A stretch of DNA of 56,897 bases from the NCBI RefSeq assembly GCF_000334155.1, contig NZ_ANNK01000152.1, forward strand, positions 1-56,897, in the 5' to 3' direction. Of the stretch, positions 16,062 through 24,055 are shown piece by piece (position 1 is the first letter of the stretch; every line of letters starts with the position of its first letter). This DNA is from Halalkalibacterium ligniniphilum (GTDB taxonomy: Bacteria; Bacillota; Bacilli; Bacillales; Bacillaceae_D). The position numbers and the translations under genes are program-made. The notes beneath the pieces are model-generated. The model saw only the letters and a program-made list of their open reading frames with translations, did not search any database and had not been told where the DNA came from.

Positions 16062-16571
16062 ATGGATAGTAGATACCCAATTGGACAATTCGATTGTCCA
16101 AATGAAGTACAAGAAAAAGATATTCAAATGTGGATGAAAGAAATTGCCACACTACCTAGTCGTTTAAATGCGTTAACTGAATCGCTTCATGAATTGAAAT
16201 TAACAAAAACGTATAGAGAAAATAGCTGGAATGTACGTCAACTTATTCACCATATTATCGATAGCCATTTAAATGGTTATATGCGAATGAAGTTAGCTTT
16301 GACAGAAGAAAATCCAGTGGTTAAAACGTATGAAGAAAGTGAATGGGCAACGCTAATAGATTATGAGATGCCTATTAAAGTTTCTTTACAGCTATTAGAA
16401 AGTCTACATGAACGCTGGACATATTTACTTAAAAATCTAACAGCTACTCAATTACAGCGTACATATCAGTATCCTGATGGTATTAAAATGCGAATTGAAC
16501 AAAGCATCGCACTATATGCATGGCATGGTAATCACCATTTGGCACATATTCAACAAGCTTTAAATAATTAA
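16062..16571 (+). CDS. YfiT/DinB-family metal-dependent enzyme (bacillithiol transferase type)
   Basis: 169-residue four-helix-bundle protein of the DinB superfamily, YfiT branch. The three metal-binding histidines are in LIHHIIDSHLNGYMR (about residues 63-77) and WHGNHHLAH (about residues 155-163). The N-terminal YPIGQFDCPNEVQEKDIQMW and PSRLNALTESL are characteristic of YfiT. Relatives bind Ni/Zn and some conjugate bacillithiol to electrophiles, so a detoxification role is likely but not proven. RBS GAGGGG precedes ATG 16062. It stands alone, followed by a hairpin terminator at 16632. Confidence 0.88.
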   Translation: MDSRYPIGQFDCPNEVQEKDIQMWMKEIATLPSRLNALTESLHELKLTKTYRENSWNVRQLIHHIIDSHLNGYMRMKLALTEENPVVKTYEESEWATLIDYEMPIKVSLQLLESLHERWTYLLKNLTATQLQRTYQYPDGIKMRIEQSIALYAWHGNHHLAHIQQALNN

Positions 16572-16631
16572 AATTTGGGTTCGTTTCTAGAATATCATTG
16601 TAACATGGTTATTCAATAATGGTATTCCATC

Positions 16632-16669
16632 AAAGGGCGCAATTCTGCAGAATGAATTGTGTTCTTTCT
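16632..16669 (+). terminator. Terminator after the YfiT-like gene
   Basis: A 14-bp stem AAAGGGCGCAATTC / GAATTGTGTTCTTT including four G-U pairs, 8-base loop. It belongs to the same AAGGGCGC...GTGTTCTTT family as 17414-17447. Confidence 0.65.
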
Positions 16670-16776
16670 AAGATAATTTGGATATTTATGTTAAAATAGA
16701 TGGAGATTGTGAAGGAGTCTACTTAAACTATAGAAGCATTTAGTTGAAGAAGATGTTTTAGACAAAGAGGTGAAAA

Positions 16777-17400
16777 ATGAATAATCGATGGAACGAAATG
16801 ATATATAAACTTTGGTCTCCAATTTACGATAAGGTTTTTAATTCGGGGAATTTCCTTGAAGCTCGAAAGAAGATATTTCAAGGGGAAAAGTTTGTGAAAA
16901 ATCAAAATATACTATTCGTTGGTGTAGGAACTGGAGCAGATTTGGAACTAATCAAACATAAAGAATTAAATATTACAGCAATAGATTACTCTAACGAAAT
17001 GCTTGAAAAAGCAAAAGTAAAATTCAAAGATTCTTCAATAAAGTTCTTTAAAATGGATGCTCAAGATATGAGTTTTAAGGATAATCAATTTGATGTTGTG
17101 ATAGGAAGTCTTGTTTTATCAGTTGTTCCTGATGCAGACAAATGTGCCCAGGAGATGATTAGAGTCTTAAAACCAAAGGGAAAGATTATAATTTTTGATA
17201 AATTTTCACCTAAAGGAAAGAACCTTTCTCCTTTGAAAAAAGCAATTAGACCGTTAATCAGGTTATTAGGTACTGATATCGGTGTAAACTTTGAAACATT
17301 GTATGAGAAAAACAAAGAAGTTTTATCTGTGAAAGAGGATACCCCGATAATGTTTAATGGTATGTACAGAAGGATAATCATCAACAAAATGAATGCTTAA
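16777..17400 (+). CDS. Class I SAM-dependent methyltransferase
   Basis: 207 residues. Motif I is LFVGVGTGADLELI (about residues 46-59), motif II ITAIDYSNEMLEKAK, a conserved acidic site is FFKMDAQDMSF, and motif IV/post-I is FDVVIGSLVLSVVPD, all typical of the Methyltransf_11/25 Rossmann fold. The start RWNEMIYKLWSPIYDKVFNS resembles small-molecule and phospholipid methyltransferases (PmtA-like), so a lipid or quinone substrate is possible; the substrate is not determined. RBS AGAGGTG at spacing 6. It is monocistronic and is followed by a short terminator and the IS21 insertion 58 bp downstream. Confidence 0.85.
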   Translation: MNNRWNEMIYKLWSPIYDKVFNSGNFLEARKKIFQGEKFVKNQNILFVGVGTGADLELIKHKELNITAIDYSNEMLEKAKVKFKDSSIKFFKMDAQDMSFKDNQFDVVIGSLVLSVVPDADKCAQEMIRVLKPKGKIIIFDKFSPKGKNLSPLKKAIRPLIRLLGTDIGVNFETLYEKNKEVLSVKEDTPIMFNGMYRRIIINKMNA

Positions 17401-17413
17401 TTCTTCAACAATC

Positions 17414-17447
17414 GGGCGCTTTCATTGAATAAGGAAAGTGTTCTTTT
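17414..17447 (+). terminator. Terminator after the methyltransferase gene
   Basis: 10-bp stem GGGCGCTTTC / GAAAGTGTTC with G-U pairs and a 10-base loop, then TTTTC. It directly follows TTCAACAATC, the tail motif also seen at 12124. Confidence 0.65.
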
Positions 17448-17493
17448 CATTAAAGGGTGTAACCGTCAAGTAGTTCTGAACATATTTTGCTCA

Positions 17494-18270
17494 TTAATTT
17501 TGAACACTTTTCGCTTGAAATAAAGACTCTCGATACTTAATTCTATGACTGGCTCCATCAAAGTGAACAACTTCAGAGCGATGGAGAAGGCGATCTAAAA
17601 TCGCCGTTGTTATTCCTTTGTCTCCTATTAATTCACCCCATTCCTCTGGTCCTTTATTTGATGTAAGAATAATAGAACTTCGTTCATAAAGATGATTAAT
17701 TAGATGGAAAAAGAGATTAGCTTCATTTTGATCCATGGCCATATACATAAGATCATCAATTATTATCAGATCAGCTTCTCTAATTCTCTTCATTTTTAGT
17801 TGAGATTTACGGAGGTACTCCTCACTTTTTAATAGAGGGATTAATTCTCCCATGGACACAAATGACACACGGTGTCCTTTATGAATAGCTTCTAACCCAA
17901 TCCCAATAGCTATATGCGTTTTGCCAACACCTGGTGGCCCTAAAAATATTAGATTAAAAGATTCATCAAGCCAAGAGAGCTCTTGGAGCTGTCTTAATTG
18001 TCTCTTACTAAGTGATGGCAATTCCTTAAGATCAAACTCATCAAGACTTTTTTGATAAGGGAACTTTGCCCACTTCAAGTGTTTTTCGATCATCTTTTCT
18101 TCTCGACGATTTTCCTCATAAGAAAGTATTTCCCGAAGAAACTCTTGATAGGTCCATGAGTGTGACTCTGCTTTCCGCAAAAAAGAAGGCAGCTCCTTAG
18201 ATGTTTCGGACATTCTTAAATGATGCAGTTGTCTTTGTAAACTCTCTACTGAGTATTCCAACTTACACAC
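17494..18270 (-). CDS. istB: IstB helper ATPase of IS21
   Basis: 258-residue AAA+ protein that loads on target DNA and stimulates the IstA transposase. Walker A is GPPGVGKTH (about residues 111-119), Walker B is LIIIDDLMYM, sensor 1 is IILTSNKGPEEWGE, and the arginine-finger region is AILDRLLHRSEV. The N-terminal helices carry the IstB signature (LPSFLRKAESHSWTYQEFL). ATG 18270 lies within the end of istA with an 8-bp overlap, the usual translational coupling. Length is normal and no damage is visible. Confidence 0.95.
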   Translation of the reverse strand: MCKLEYSVESLQRQLHHLRMSETSKELPSFLRKAESHSWTYQEFLREILSYEENRREEKMIEKHLKWAKFPYQKSLDEFDLKELPSLSKRQLRQLQELSWLDESFNLIFLGPPGVGKTHIAIGIGLEAIHKGHRVSFVSMGELIPLLKSEEYLRKSQLKMKRIREADLIIIDDLMYMAMDQNEANLFFHLINHLYERSSIILTSNKGPEEWGELIGDKGITTAILDRLLHRSEVVHFDGASHRIKYRESLFQAKSVQN

Positions 18271-19837
18271 CTCCTAAAATCTTAAGATAACCATCTAGTT
18301 CTCTAACCAATGCTTTTTCTTTGTAGTAAGTGGAGGACATTTCTACAATTGGAATATCAGTTGAGGGTATAATACTCTCTTGATCTTGAATCCTCGCTAA
18401 ATGTCTAACAACATCATGAAAATCATTAGCACTCCATAAGGTCTGTTTAATACAAATTTCTAAGGCAGATTCAGTAAATGGTTCAAAGTTCTTTACTGCT
18501 CTGCTTAAAATCTGTAACTGATCTCGCAAGTATCTCGGATATCGCTTTTCAACTTCTTCAAGAAATAGTTGAATCTTTTTCTGATCATCAAAAGAAGCTT
18601 TTATCGTTTCCATATATGCTTGTATACCTTTTGACTTATCTCTTGAATGATCCGAGTTCTTTATCAGCTGCCCTTTTCTTCTTGAAAGAGGATGGGTAGC
18701 TAATAGTTTACCTCCAGGATTCTTTTCGATAATCAGTTCTTCCTTATCAATTCGAATATAAACGGTATTATCTCCCTGTGGTTTATAAGTTCCAAGTGGT
18801 AGCGAGTAACGATTCGATTGAAATTTGATAATATTGTCCTTATGGACAGTTCTTGTTATACTTGTTCCATGGTTACTCTCGAAAGAGAGTAGGGAGGAGA
18901 CTTCTCGTAAGTGTGGCTTTTCCAGGGCAAACACTTCGATAGGTCTCTGTTTTATTGTGTTATGTACTTGATAGTTTCCTTTTCTATCAAGCCAAGCTAA
19001 ACATTGCTCATTCCAAGTCTCTAGCTGATGATACACTCGATTTTTCGCAAAGTTTCTTTTAATGAATTTCACCACATTTTCAATCTTACCTTTAGTTTCT
19101 GGATCTGCTGCTTTACACAAATAAACCGAAAACCCTCTTTGCTGTTTATAAGCTTGAAACTCTTCTGTATATATAATGTCGCCTCCATTTTCACTTACTG
19201 TCATAAGCTTATCTTGGTCATATACAATTTCGTCTGTTCTGCCTCCGTAATATTCAAATGCATTCTCATGAGAACGTAACACATCACGAGTAGTAAAAGG
19301 CCGATCTTGCCACTCCGCATATTTATAACGTGAGTGAGAAAGTACAAAGGCAATTACATATATTTTTATCCATTTCCCTTCAAATGTCCTAATCTTTAAT
19401 TCTCCAAAATCTACTTGCATTTGTTTTCCTTTTGGTAATTCTTCTATTGCTTCATAACTTCTAAATGTGACGGTTTTAGGTATATGATACTTCTCCCGAA
19501 GTTCCCTAACATATGTACGAACCGTACTATCACCTATGTCAGTGAACGAACAACGTTCCTCTAACCAATCAGAGATTTGTGAGGCAGATAAATCTGGATG
19601 ATCTTTTAGCCAGCCTAAAATTTGATCCTCGAAAGGATCAAGTTTTCTTTTTCTTGTCTTTAAGTCATCCACCCACCTATAAGCTTCCTCAAAATCTTTT
19701 TCTAGATATTCATAAACAGTTGTTCTGGATAAATTGCATTTTCTTGCAATAGCTGCAACTTTAAATCCCTGTTGTTTCAATTGATGAACTTCTACAATCA
19801 CTTCTAATTTCAACACCTTCCCGATCCTCCAGTACAT
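18263..19837 (-). CDS. istA: IstA transposase of IS21
   Basis: 524 residues. The N-terminal helix-turn-helix (VAAIARKCNLSRTTVYEYLE) binds the repeated end sequences. The DDE RNase-H core includes KQMQVDFGELKIR (first Asp), IVYDQDKLM (second Asp) and GKIENVVKFIKRNFA (Glu). A C-terminal SH3-like part (NRYSLPLGTYKPQG) binds DNA. Length and motifs are those of an active enzyme. The start is taken at 19837; a second methionine-free alternative was not evident. Confidence 0.94.
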   Translation of the reverse strand: MYWRIGKVLKLEVIVEVHQLKQQGFKVAAIARKCNLSRTTVYEYLEKDFEEAYRWVDDLKTRKRKLDPFEDQILGWLKDHPDLSASQISDWLEERCSFTDIGDSTVRTYVRELREKYHIPKTVTFRSYEAIEELPKGKQMQVDFGELKIRTFEGKWIKIYVIAFVLSHSRYKYAEWQDRPFTTRDVLRSHENAFEYYGGRTDEIVYDQDKLMTVSENGGDIIYTEEFQAYKQQRGFSVYLCKAADPETKGKIENVVKFIKRNFAKNRVYHQLETWNEQCLAWLDRKGNYQVHNTIKQRPIEVFALEKPHLREVSSLLSFESNHGTSITRTVHKDNIIKFQSNRYSLPLGTYKPQGDNTVYIRIDKEELIIEKNPGGKLLATHPLSRRKGQLIKNSDHSRDKSKGIQAYMETIKASFDDQKKIQLFLEEVEKRYPRYLRDQLQILSRAVKNFEPFTESALEICIKQTLWSANDFHDVVRHLARIQDQESIIPSTDIPIVEMSSTYYKEKALVRELDGYLKILGGV

Positions 19838-20084
19838 CAGTCATATTCATACTTCTTGATTTTAACTGATTGGAGGTTAATTAGCAGAAAGTGTTCATTT
19901 TTATCAAGCAAAAACTGTTCAATTTAGTCTAGCAGTTACAAAGGGCTATATTATTGAATATCGTTTTTTAATTTTCCATAAAATGCATATTCCTTGAATG
20001 TTTCTAATCAGACTTTACTTTCAAAGCTCCAAACACTTGGTCCTATCCTAGATGACCTAATCTACTTTGCTCAGGAGGAACCAA

Positions 20085-20775
20085 ATGTATAATTTTCACA
20101 ACGGAATGGTGAAATCAACAATCATGTAGCTCTCTCTGGAAAGGAAACCAGAGAACTTTTAGGATATAAAAAAATAAATATTAAACGACTTACCGATGGA
20201 TTTGCTGAAATTAATACTGAAAAGAATAAAAGCTATTCCATTGCTGAGAACGTAGTTCAAGGCAGTGTGGCCATGTTCGCAGTTACTCAAAATGATGAAT
20301 GTGACTACGATATTGACGTTGCGGTTCTTTTCGATAAAGATAATATCTCTTCTAAAGCGTTAGACTGTAGAAAGCTAGTAGAAGATGCATAGGACGCAAA
20401 GCTAAGAATTTTGTAAACCCACCAAAGGCTGGGACTAATGCGGTGCGTATTCAATACCAAGAGGGATATCATATTGATGTTGCGGTATATCGTCGTTTTA
20501 TAAATGAAAACGATGAGTATGAATATGAGCATGCAGGTTCTGATTGGGCAAAACGTCATCCAAGAAGTATTCGTAAGTGGTTTAATGAAAGGGTGAAAAC
20601 GCTTAGTCCTGATAAAGCGAATGAAGACGTAAGTGTTGAAAATAATCAGTTACGTCGAATTGTCAAACTGCTAAAAATGTTCTGTCGCTCCCGAAGTAAT
20701 TGGAGTCTTCCGGGAGGAGTGAAGAAGAACGGTCAAACGGTTGCTAAAAAGTCTATAAACATTGAAATTTTATAG
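20085..20775 (+). pseudogene. CBASS-type CD-NTase (cyclic oligonucleotide synthase), frameshifted and truncated
   Basis: Begins with RBS AGGAGG and ATG 20085 (MYNFHNG), then shifts frame near 20105. The second frame has the nucleotidyltransferase signature VVQGSVAMFAVTQNDE followed by CDYDIDVAVLF, i.e. the GS loop and the DxD metal pair. A stop at 20392 marks a second frameshift. The third frame continues with FVNPPKAGTNAVRIQY, the third acidic residue in YHIDVAVYRR, HPRSIRKWFNERVK and the adenylate-recognising WSLPGG, after which family similarity ends. Active-site residues are conserved, so inactivation looks recent. No CBASS effector, E1/E2/JAB or HORMA gene lies beside it; the next 300 bases are an IS21 transposase remnant. 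Confidence 0.8.
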
Positions 20776-20813
20776 AATTAAAAAATATAAAGTCGTTTAA
20801 AAAGTACACAGTT

Positions 20814-20860
20814 AACAACCGTTCGCTTATTATTTAAATTAAGTGAGCGGTTGTTTTATT
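20814..20860 (+). terminator. Terminator after the CD-NTase remnant
   Basis: 16-bp stem AACAACCGTTCGCTTA / TAAGTGAGCGGTTGTT (two wobble pairs), 10-base loop, then TTATTT. Confidence 0.85.
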
Positions 20861-20900
20861 TGACGCTTACTTTTAAACGTTGTAAGGAATCAATTTTACT

Positions 20901-21330
20901 ATGTTCTGTAAAGAGAAACAAACTAGAGTTTCACCAGTAATGGGGCCAGTAAAACCTATTATTGATAAGTGGATTAAAGAGGATTTAAAAAAGAAGAAGA
21001 AATACCATCGAACGGCAAAGAAAATGTTTCAACAATTGAAGAAGTTTCATAGTTTTAAAGGGGCGTATCGAACTGTACGAGATTATGTCTCTAAACGTAA
21101 AAAGGAATTACGGGAAGATTATTAAGAAGCTGCATTACCTTTGGAGTCTTTTTCTGGAATAGCTCAAGTAGACTTTGGGACAGCCCCTTTTGAATATAAT
21201 TCGGAAGTAATTGAACTGCCCTATTTAGTCATGTCTTTTCCTTTTATGCAGTCAAAAAGGTCATGTCTAAAGGGAACAGAGAGTTAAAGGAAACGTTTGA
21301 ACGCTTTACACTTTTTTTGATTTTTATTCC
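20901..21330 (+). pseudogene. Fragment of an IS21-type IstA transposase
   Basis: 20901-21125 encodes SPVMGPVKPIIDKWIKEDLK and FHSFKGAYRTVRDYVSKRKK, typical of the N-terminal third of IstA. After a stop the reading resumes with EAALPLESFSGIAQVDFGTA (the first catalytic Asp region) and then fades through frameshifts. It is unrelated in detail to the intact istA at 18263, so it is a second, older insertion. Confidence 0.75.
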
Positions 21331-21465
21331 ATTTGAATATTGACTATTTGAGTTCGTGCTTGTTTTGGGTGTACTTCAAACCTTGAATCTGCTCCAAATT
21401 CTATAAACGATCTCTCAGGAACCCTATCGATCACTTGAGTATCATCACTCTTAGCAGCGTGCTAG

Positions 21466-21897
21466 TTTAATGAAATAACAGCTCGTGTAAAGGAGAAGAA
21501 TGACACGTGTACAGTATTACAAATTGTTAATGTGAAAGACAAAGATATCCCGTACCAACATATATCCATTTCACATCCAGAAATACAAGATCAAGAGAAA
21601 TCCAAAGAGGCAAAGAAATACACTTATCGTTCTCTAAATAGACAGGGTGATGAAGCGGGCTTTACATTAGATGAACAGTTAGATGGTTCTACAGAAGACT
21701 TTGATCTTGTACAAATGAATCAGTTAAAACATGAATACACATTAGTTCCCAGAATTGATCGTATTAAAGGTAGTCATTCCAAGCAACGAATGAAGGAAGA
21801 CGAAAACACGAAGAAATACTACATTAATCAAGATTCCATTCGTTCTAAGGGAAATCCAAGCTTTCTAATAAAATTTAAATTTTTTAAAATTGACTAG
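21466..21897 (+). pseudogene. Gene fragment of unknown family
   Basis: An open frame of about 143 codons without a start that has an RBS: it reads FNEITARVKEKNDTCTVLQI onward through YRSLNRQGDEAGFTLDEQ and HEYTLVPRIDRIKGS. It is strongly charged, with no signal peptide or membrane segment. I do not recognise it. Position between an IS21 remnant and the sulfate operon suggests the 3' part of a truncated gene. Confidence 0.35.
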
Positions 21898-21983
21898 ACA
21901 CATGACAGTTAATCAGTTATGATGATATCAAATTAAACCGATTGATTAAATCGAATTTAGCTCGTAGCCGATCAGACAAATGA

Positions 21984-22033
21984 AGGCTTCTTAATCTTAC
22001 ATTCAGGTGTTGTAATGGTTAGGGAGCCTTTTT
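21984..22033 (+). promoter_or_regulatory. Leader hairpin/attenuator-like terminator upstream of yezD
   Basis: A 13-bp fully paired stem (AGGCTTCTTAATC with GGTTAGGGAGCCT, three wobble pairs) extended by TTAC/GTAA across a one-base bulge, and followed by TTTTT. It lies about 170 bp upstream of yezD with no gene of its own. No S-box or T-box consensus was found in the preceding 90 bases, so it is either the terminator of the broken gene before it or part of an unidentified leader. Confidence 0.6.
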
Positions 22034-22204
22034 GTGTACTTATTTATCCTCGTTTTTTTAACTTTAATTCATAGTAAATTCATTGGATTAATCAACTTGG
22101 AGTAGGGGTTATTAAACACAATAAAAAGGGATACTTTTACTAATTAATACGACTATTTTTATTTGAATTATATGTTTTAAAGGGTTTGTGAGGAGGTGTG
22201 ATTA

Positions 22205-22366
22205 ATGGCATATATACCTGAAGAGAAATTAGAATCTATTATTCGTGCAATTGAAAAGCTGGAATTTGGTTCTTTACTTATCACCGTTCATCAGGGTGAA
22301 ATTACTCAACTTGATGTAACAGAAAAAACTCGTTTTCAAATTCCTAAAAAAAGTAAAAGTGAGTGA
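22205..22366 (+). CDS. yezD: YezD-family small protein (DUF2292)
   Basis: 53-residue protein too short for most gene callers: MAYIPEEKLESIIRAIEKLE, then FGSLLITVHQGEITQLDVTE and a basic end. The IxxLxFGSxxIxVHxGxIxQ(I/L)xxTEK pattern is the DUF2292/YezD signature. Members are encoded next to sulfate, sulfonate or other sulfur-acquisition genes in Bacillus and are of unknown biochemical role. ATG 22205 has GAGGAGGTG at spacing 6. It is the first gene of the sulfate ABC transporter unit, 72 bp before cysT. Confidence 0.85.
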   Translation: MAYIPEEKLESIIRAIEKLEFGSLLITVHQGEITQLDVTEKTRFQIPKKSKSE

Positions 22367-22438
22367 AGGCCAATAGGATGACCACAGGCACTTTCTTGCA
22401 GAGGAATCTTTTGTTTTAGTAAAGGCAGGAGGAACAGA

Positions 22439-23239
22439 ATGACGAACAAACTAGGGTCATACACATTGAGGTCAATACTGATTGGTTATTTACTTCTCTT
22501 AATTGTTTTACCTATTAGTGCAGTTTATGTTAAAGGTTTTTCTTTAGGTTTAAATGAGTTCTGGAACAGTATCTCAAATGGAATTGCCGTTAGTGCTATT
22601 GTGTTGACCATTAAGTTAAGTGTAATTGCTACAATCATACAGGCGATTATCGGAACATTTTTGGCTTATGTACTTACAAACTATGATTTTATTGGGAAGC
22701 GCTATTTAAATAGTATTGTTGATTTGCCCTTTGCTTTACCAACAGCTGTATCGGGTGTGATGCTGATGACGTTATTGGGACCGCAAAGCTTTGTTGGGAG
22801 CACATTGCAGCAAGCTGGGTTTGAACTTTTATATAGTGAGCCTGCTATCATCATCGGAATGGTTTTTGTTACCTTTCCTTTTGTCATTCGCGCAGTTCAA
22901 CCTCTTCTTGAAAATCTAGATGAGTTTCAAATTCAAGCGAGCTTTACTTTAGGAGCAGGGAAATATCGGACGTTATGGCGTGTTGTTCTCCCTACCATTT
23001 TACCCGGTATCATTACAGGTTGTATGTTAGCTTTTTCAAGAGCGCTGGCGGAATTTGGTGTTCTTGCTCTCATTTCGGGTAATCTACCTGAGAAAACGTT
23101 GGTTGCATCTGTCTATATTTTTGGACAAATTGAGAGCTTTGATGCGGCTGGGGCAACCGCTGTCTCAGTCGTTCTATTAACCATTTCGTTTATCATTCTT
23201 TGGTTTACAAATTTTATTCAAAGGAGGATGCATCACTAG
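22439..23239 (+). CDS. cysT: Sulfate/thiosulfate ABC transporter permease CysT (CysU)
   Basis: 266-residue inner-membrane permease with six predicted helices. The ABC-coupling EAA loop is around residues 165-185 (FTLGAGKYRTLWRVVLPTIL), and the CysT/CysW signature LPFALPTAVSGVMLM lies near residue 98. AGGAGGAACAGA provides the RBS for ATG 22439. It forms a heterodimeric pore with CysW and is powered by CysA, with Sbp delivering sulfate; all four genes follow in order without gaps. Confidence 0.93.
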   Translation: MTNKLGSYTLRSILIGYLLLLIVLPISAVYVKGFSLGLNEFWNSISNGIAVSAIVLTIKLSVIATIIQAIIGTFLAYVLTNYDFIGKRYLNSIVDLPFALPTAVSGVMLMTLLGPQSFVGSTLQQAGFELLYSEPAIIIGMVFVTFPFVIRAVQPLLENLDEFQIQASFTLGAGKYRTLWRVVLPTILPGIITGCMLAFSRALAEFGVLALISGNLPEKTLVASVYIFGQIESFDAAGATAVSVVLLTISFIILWFTNFIQRRMHH

Positions 23240-24055
23240 ATGAAAAAAGGATCGATTGCACTTACCTGGTTCATATTTGGCATCATCATCATACTTCCAG
23301 TAAGTTATATGGTTATTGCAGCATTTGAAGATGGTATCTCAGGCTTCATTGAAGCGGTTACTCGACCTGAAGCTATCTTTGCATTAAAGAACTCATTTTA
23401 TATTGTTGGAATTGTAACGGTTATAAATGTTTCATTAGGCATTCTTTTCGCAATCGAACTTATTCGGGGCCGATGGATTGCAAAATGGTTAAAGCCAATA
23501 ATGAATGCCATTATTGACTTGCCCTTTGCCGTATCTCCGGTCATAGGAGGGCTGATGATTATTCTACTATTCGGTCCAGAGACGGTACTAGGAGCATTTC
23601 TCGGCTCGCATGGGATCAAAATTGTCTTTGCTTTTCCAGGGATGGTATTAGCGACGCTATTTGTCACTTTTCCTTTTGTCATACGTGAAGTCGCACCTGT
23701 GTTAGCTGAAATTGGAGAAGACTCAGAGGAAGCATCAAGAATGTTAGGGGCATCAGCTTGGCGAACTTTTTGGAAAGTGACGTGGCCTGCTATTCAATGG
23801 CCAGTTGTATACGGAGCTGTGCTAACCATTGCTCGTGCATTAGGAGAATTCGGAGCTGTCCTAGTTGTTTCCGGAAATATTATAAATCTCACTCAGACAG
23901 CAACAACACTCGTTTATCAAGATGCAGACAATTTTAATTTAATAGGAGCAAACAGTATAGCATTTATTCTCTGCTTAACATCCGTTGTTATTTTACTCGT
24001 TCTGGATTGGTTAAAGCGTAGACAGGAGGCCGTGTTACATGGACATACAAGTTAA
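23240..24055 (+). CDS. cysW: Sulfate/thiosulfate ABC transporter permease CysW
   Basis: 271 residues, paralogous to CysT: DLPFAVSPVIGGLMIILLFG and the EAA loop MLGASAWRTFWKVTWPAIQW, then ALGEFGAVLVVSGNI. Six membrane segments. ATG 23240 directly follows the cysT stop, with AAAGGAGG inside the end of cysT, and the gene overlaps cysA by 17 bp. The repeated LPFA(V/L) motif distinguishes this pair from molybdate permeases. Confidence 0.93.
   Translation: MKKGSIALTWFIFGIIIILPVSYMVIAAFEDGISGFIEAVTRPEAIFALKNSFYIVGIVTVINVSLGILFAIELIRGRWIAKWLKPIMNAIIDLPFAVSPVIGGLMIILLFGPETVLGAFLGSHGIKIVFAFPGMVLATLFVTFPFVIREVAPVLAEIGEDSEEASRMLGASAWRTFWKVTWPAIQWPVVYGAVLTIARALGEFGAVLVVSGNIINLTQTATTLVYQDADNFNLIGANSIAFILCLTSVVILLVLDWLKRRQEAVLHGHTS

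Larger units (their letters stand above)
17458..19940 (-). mobile_element. IS21-family insertion sequence, apparently complete
   Basis: 2483-bp element with ends TGTAAC...GTTACA (TGTAACCGTCAAG against TGTAACTGCTAGA when reversed). Repeated subterminal TGTTCA/TGAACA boxes occur near both ends, as expected for multiple IstA binding sites. The flanks carry a 5-bp direct duplication AAGGG (17453-17457 and 19941-19945). The istA and istB genes overlap by 8 bp on the minus strand and are undamaged. The pre-insertion site reads CATTAAAGGGCTATATT, a sequence resembling the gap at 15964, so a neutral intergenic site was hit. Confidence 0.92.

Noticed and set aside
21890-22200. S-box (SAM) or T-box riboswitch before the sulfate operon
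   Set aside because: Neither the S-box core nor the T-box GGTGGNACCGCG block is present; only the hairpin with a T run was kept.
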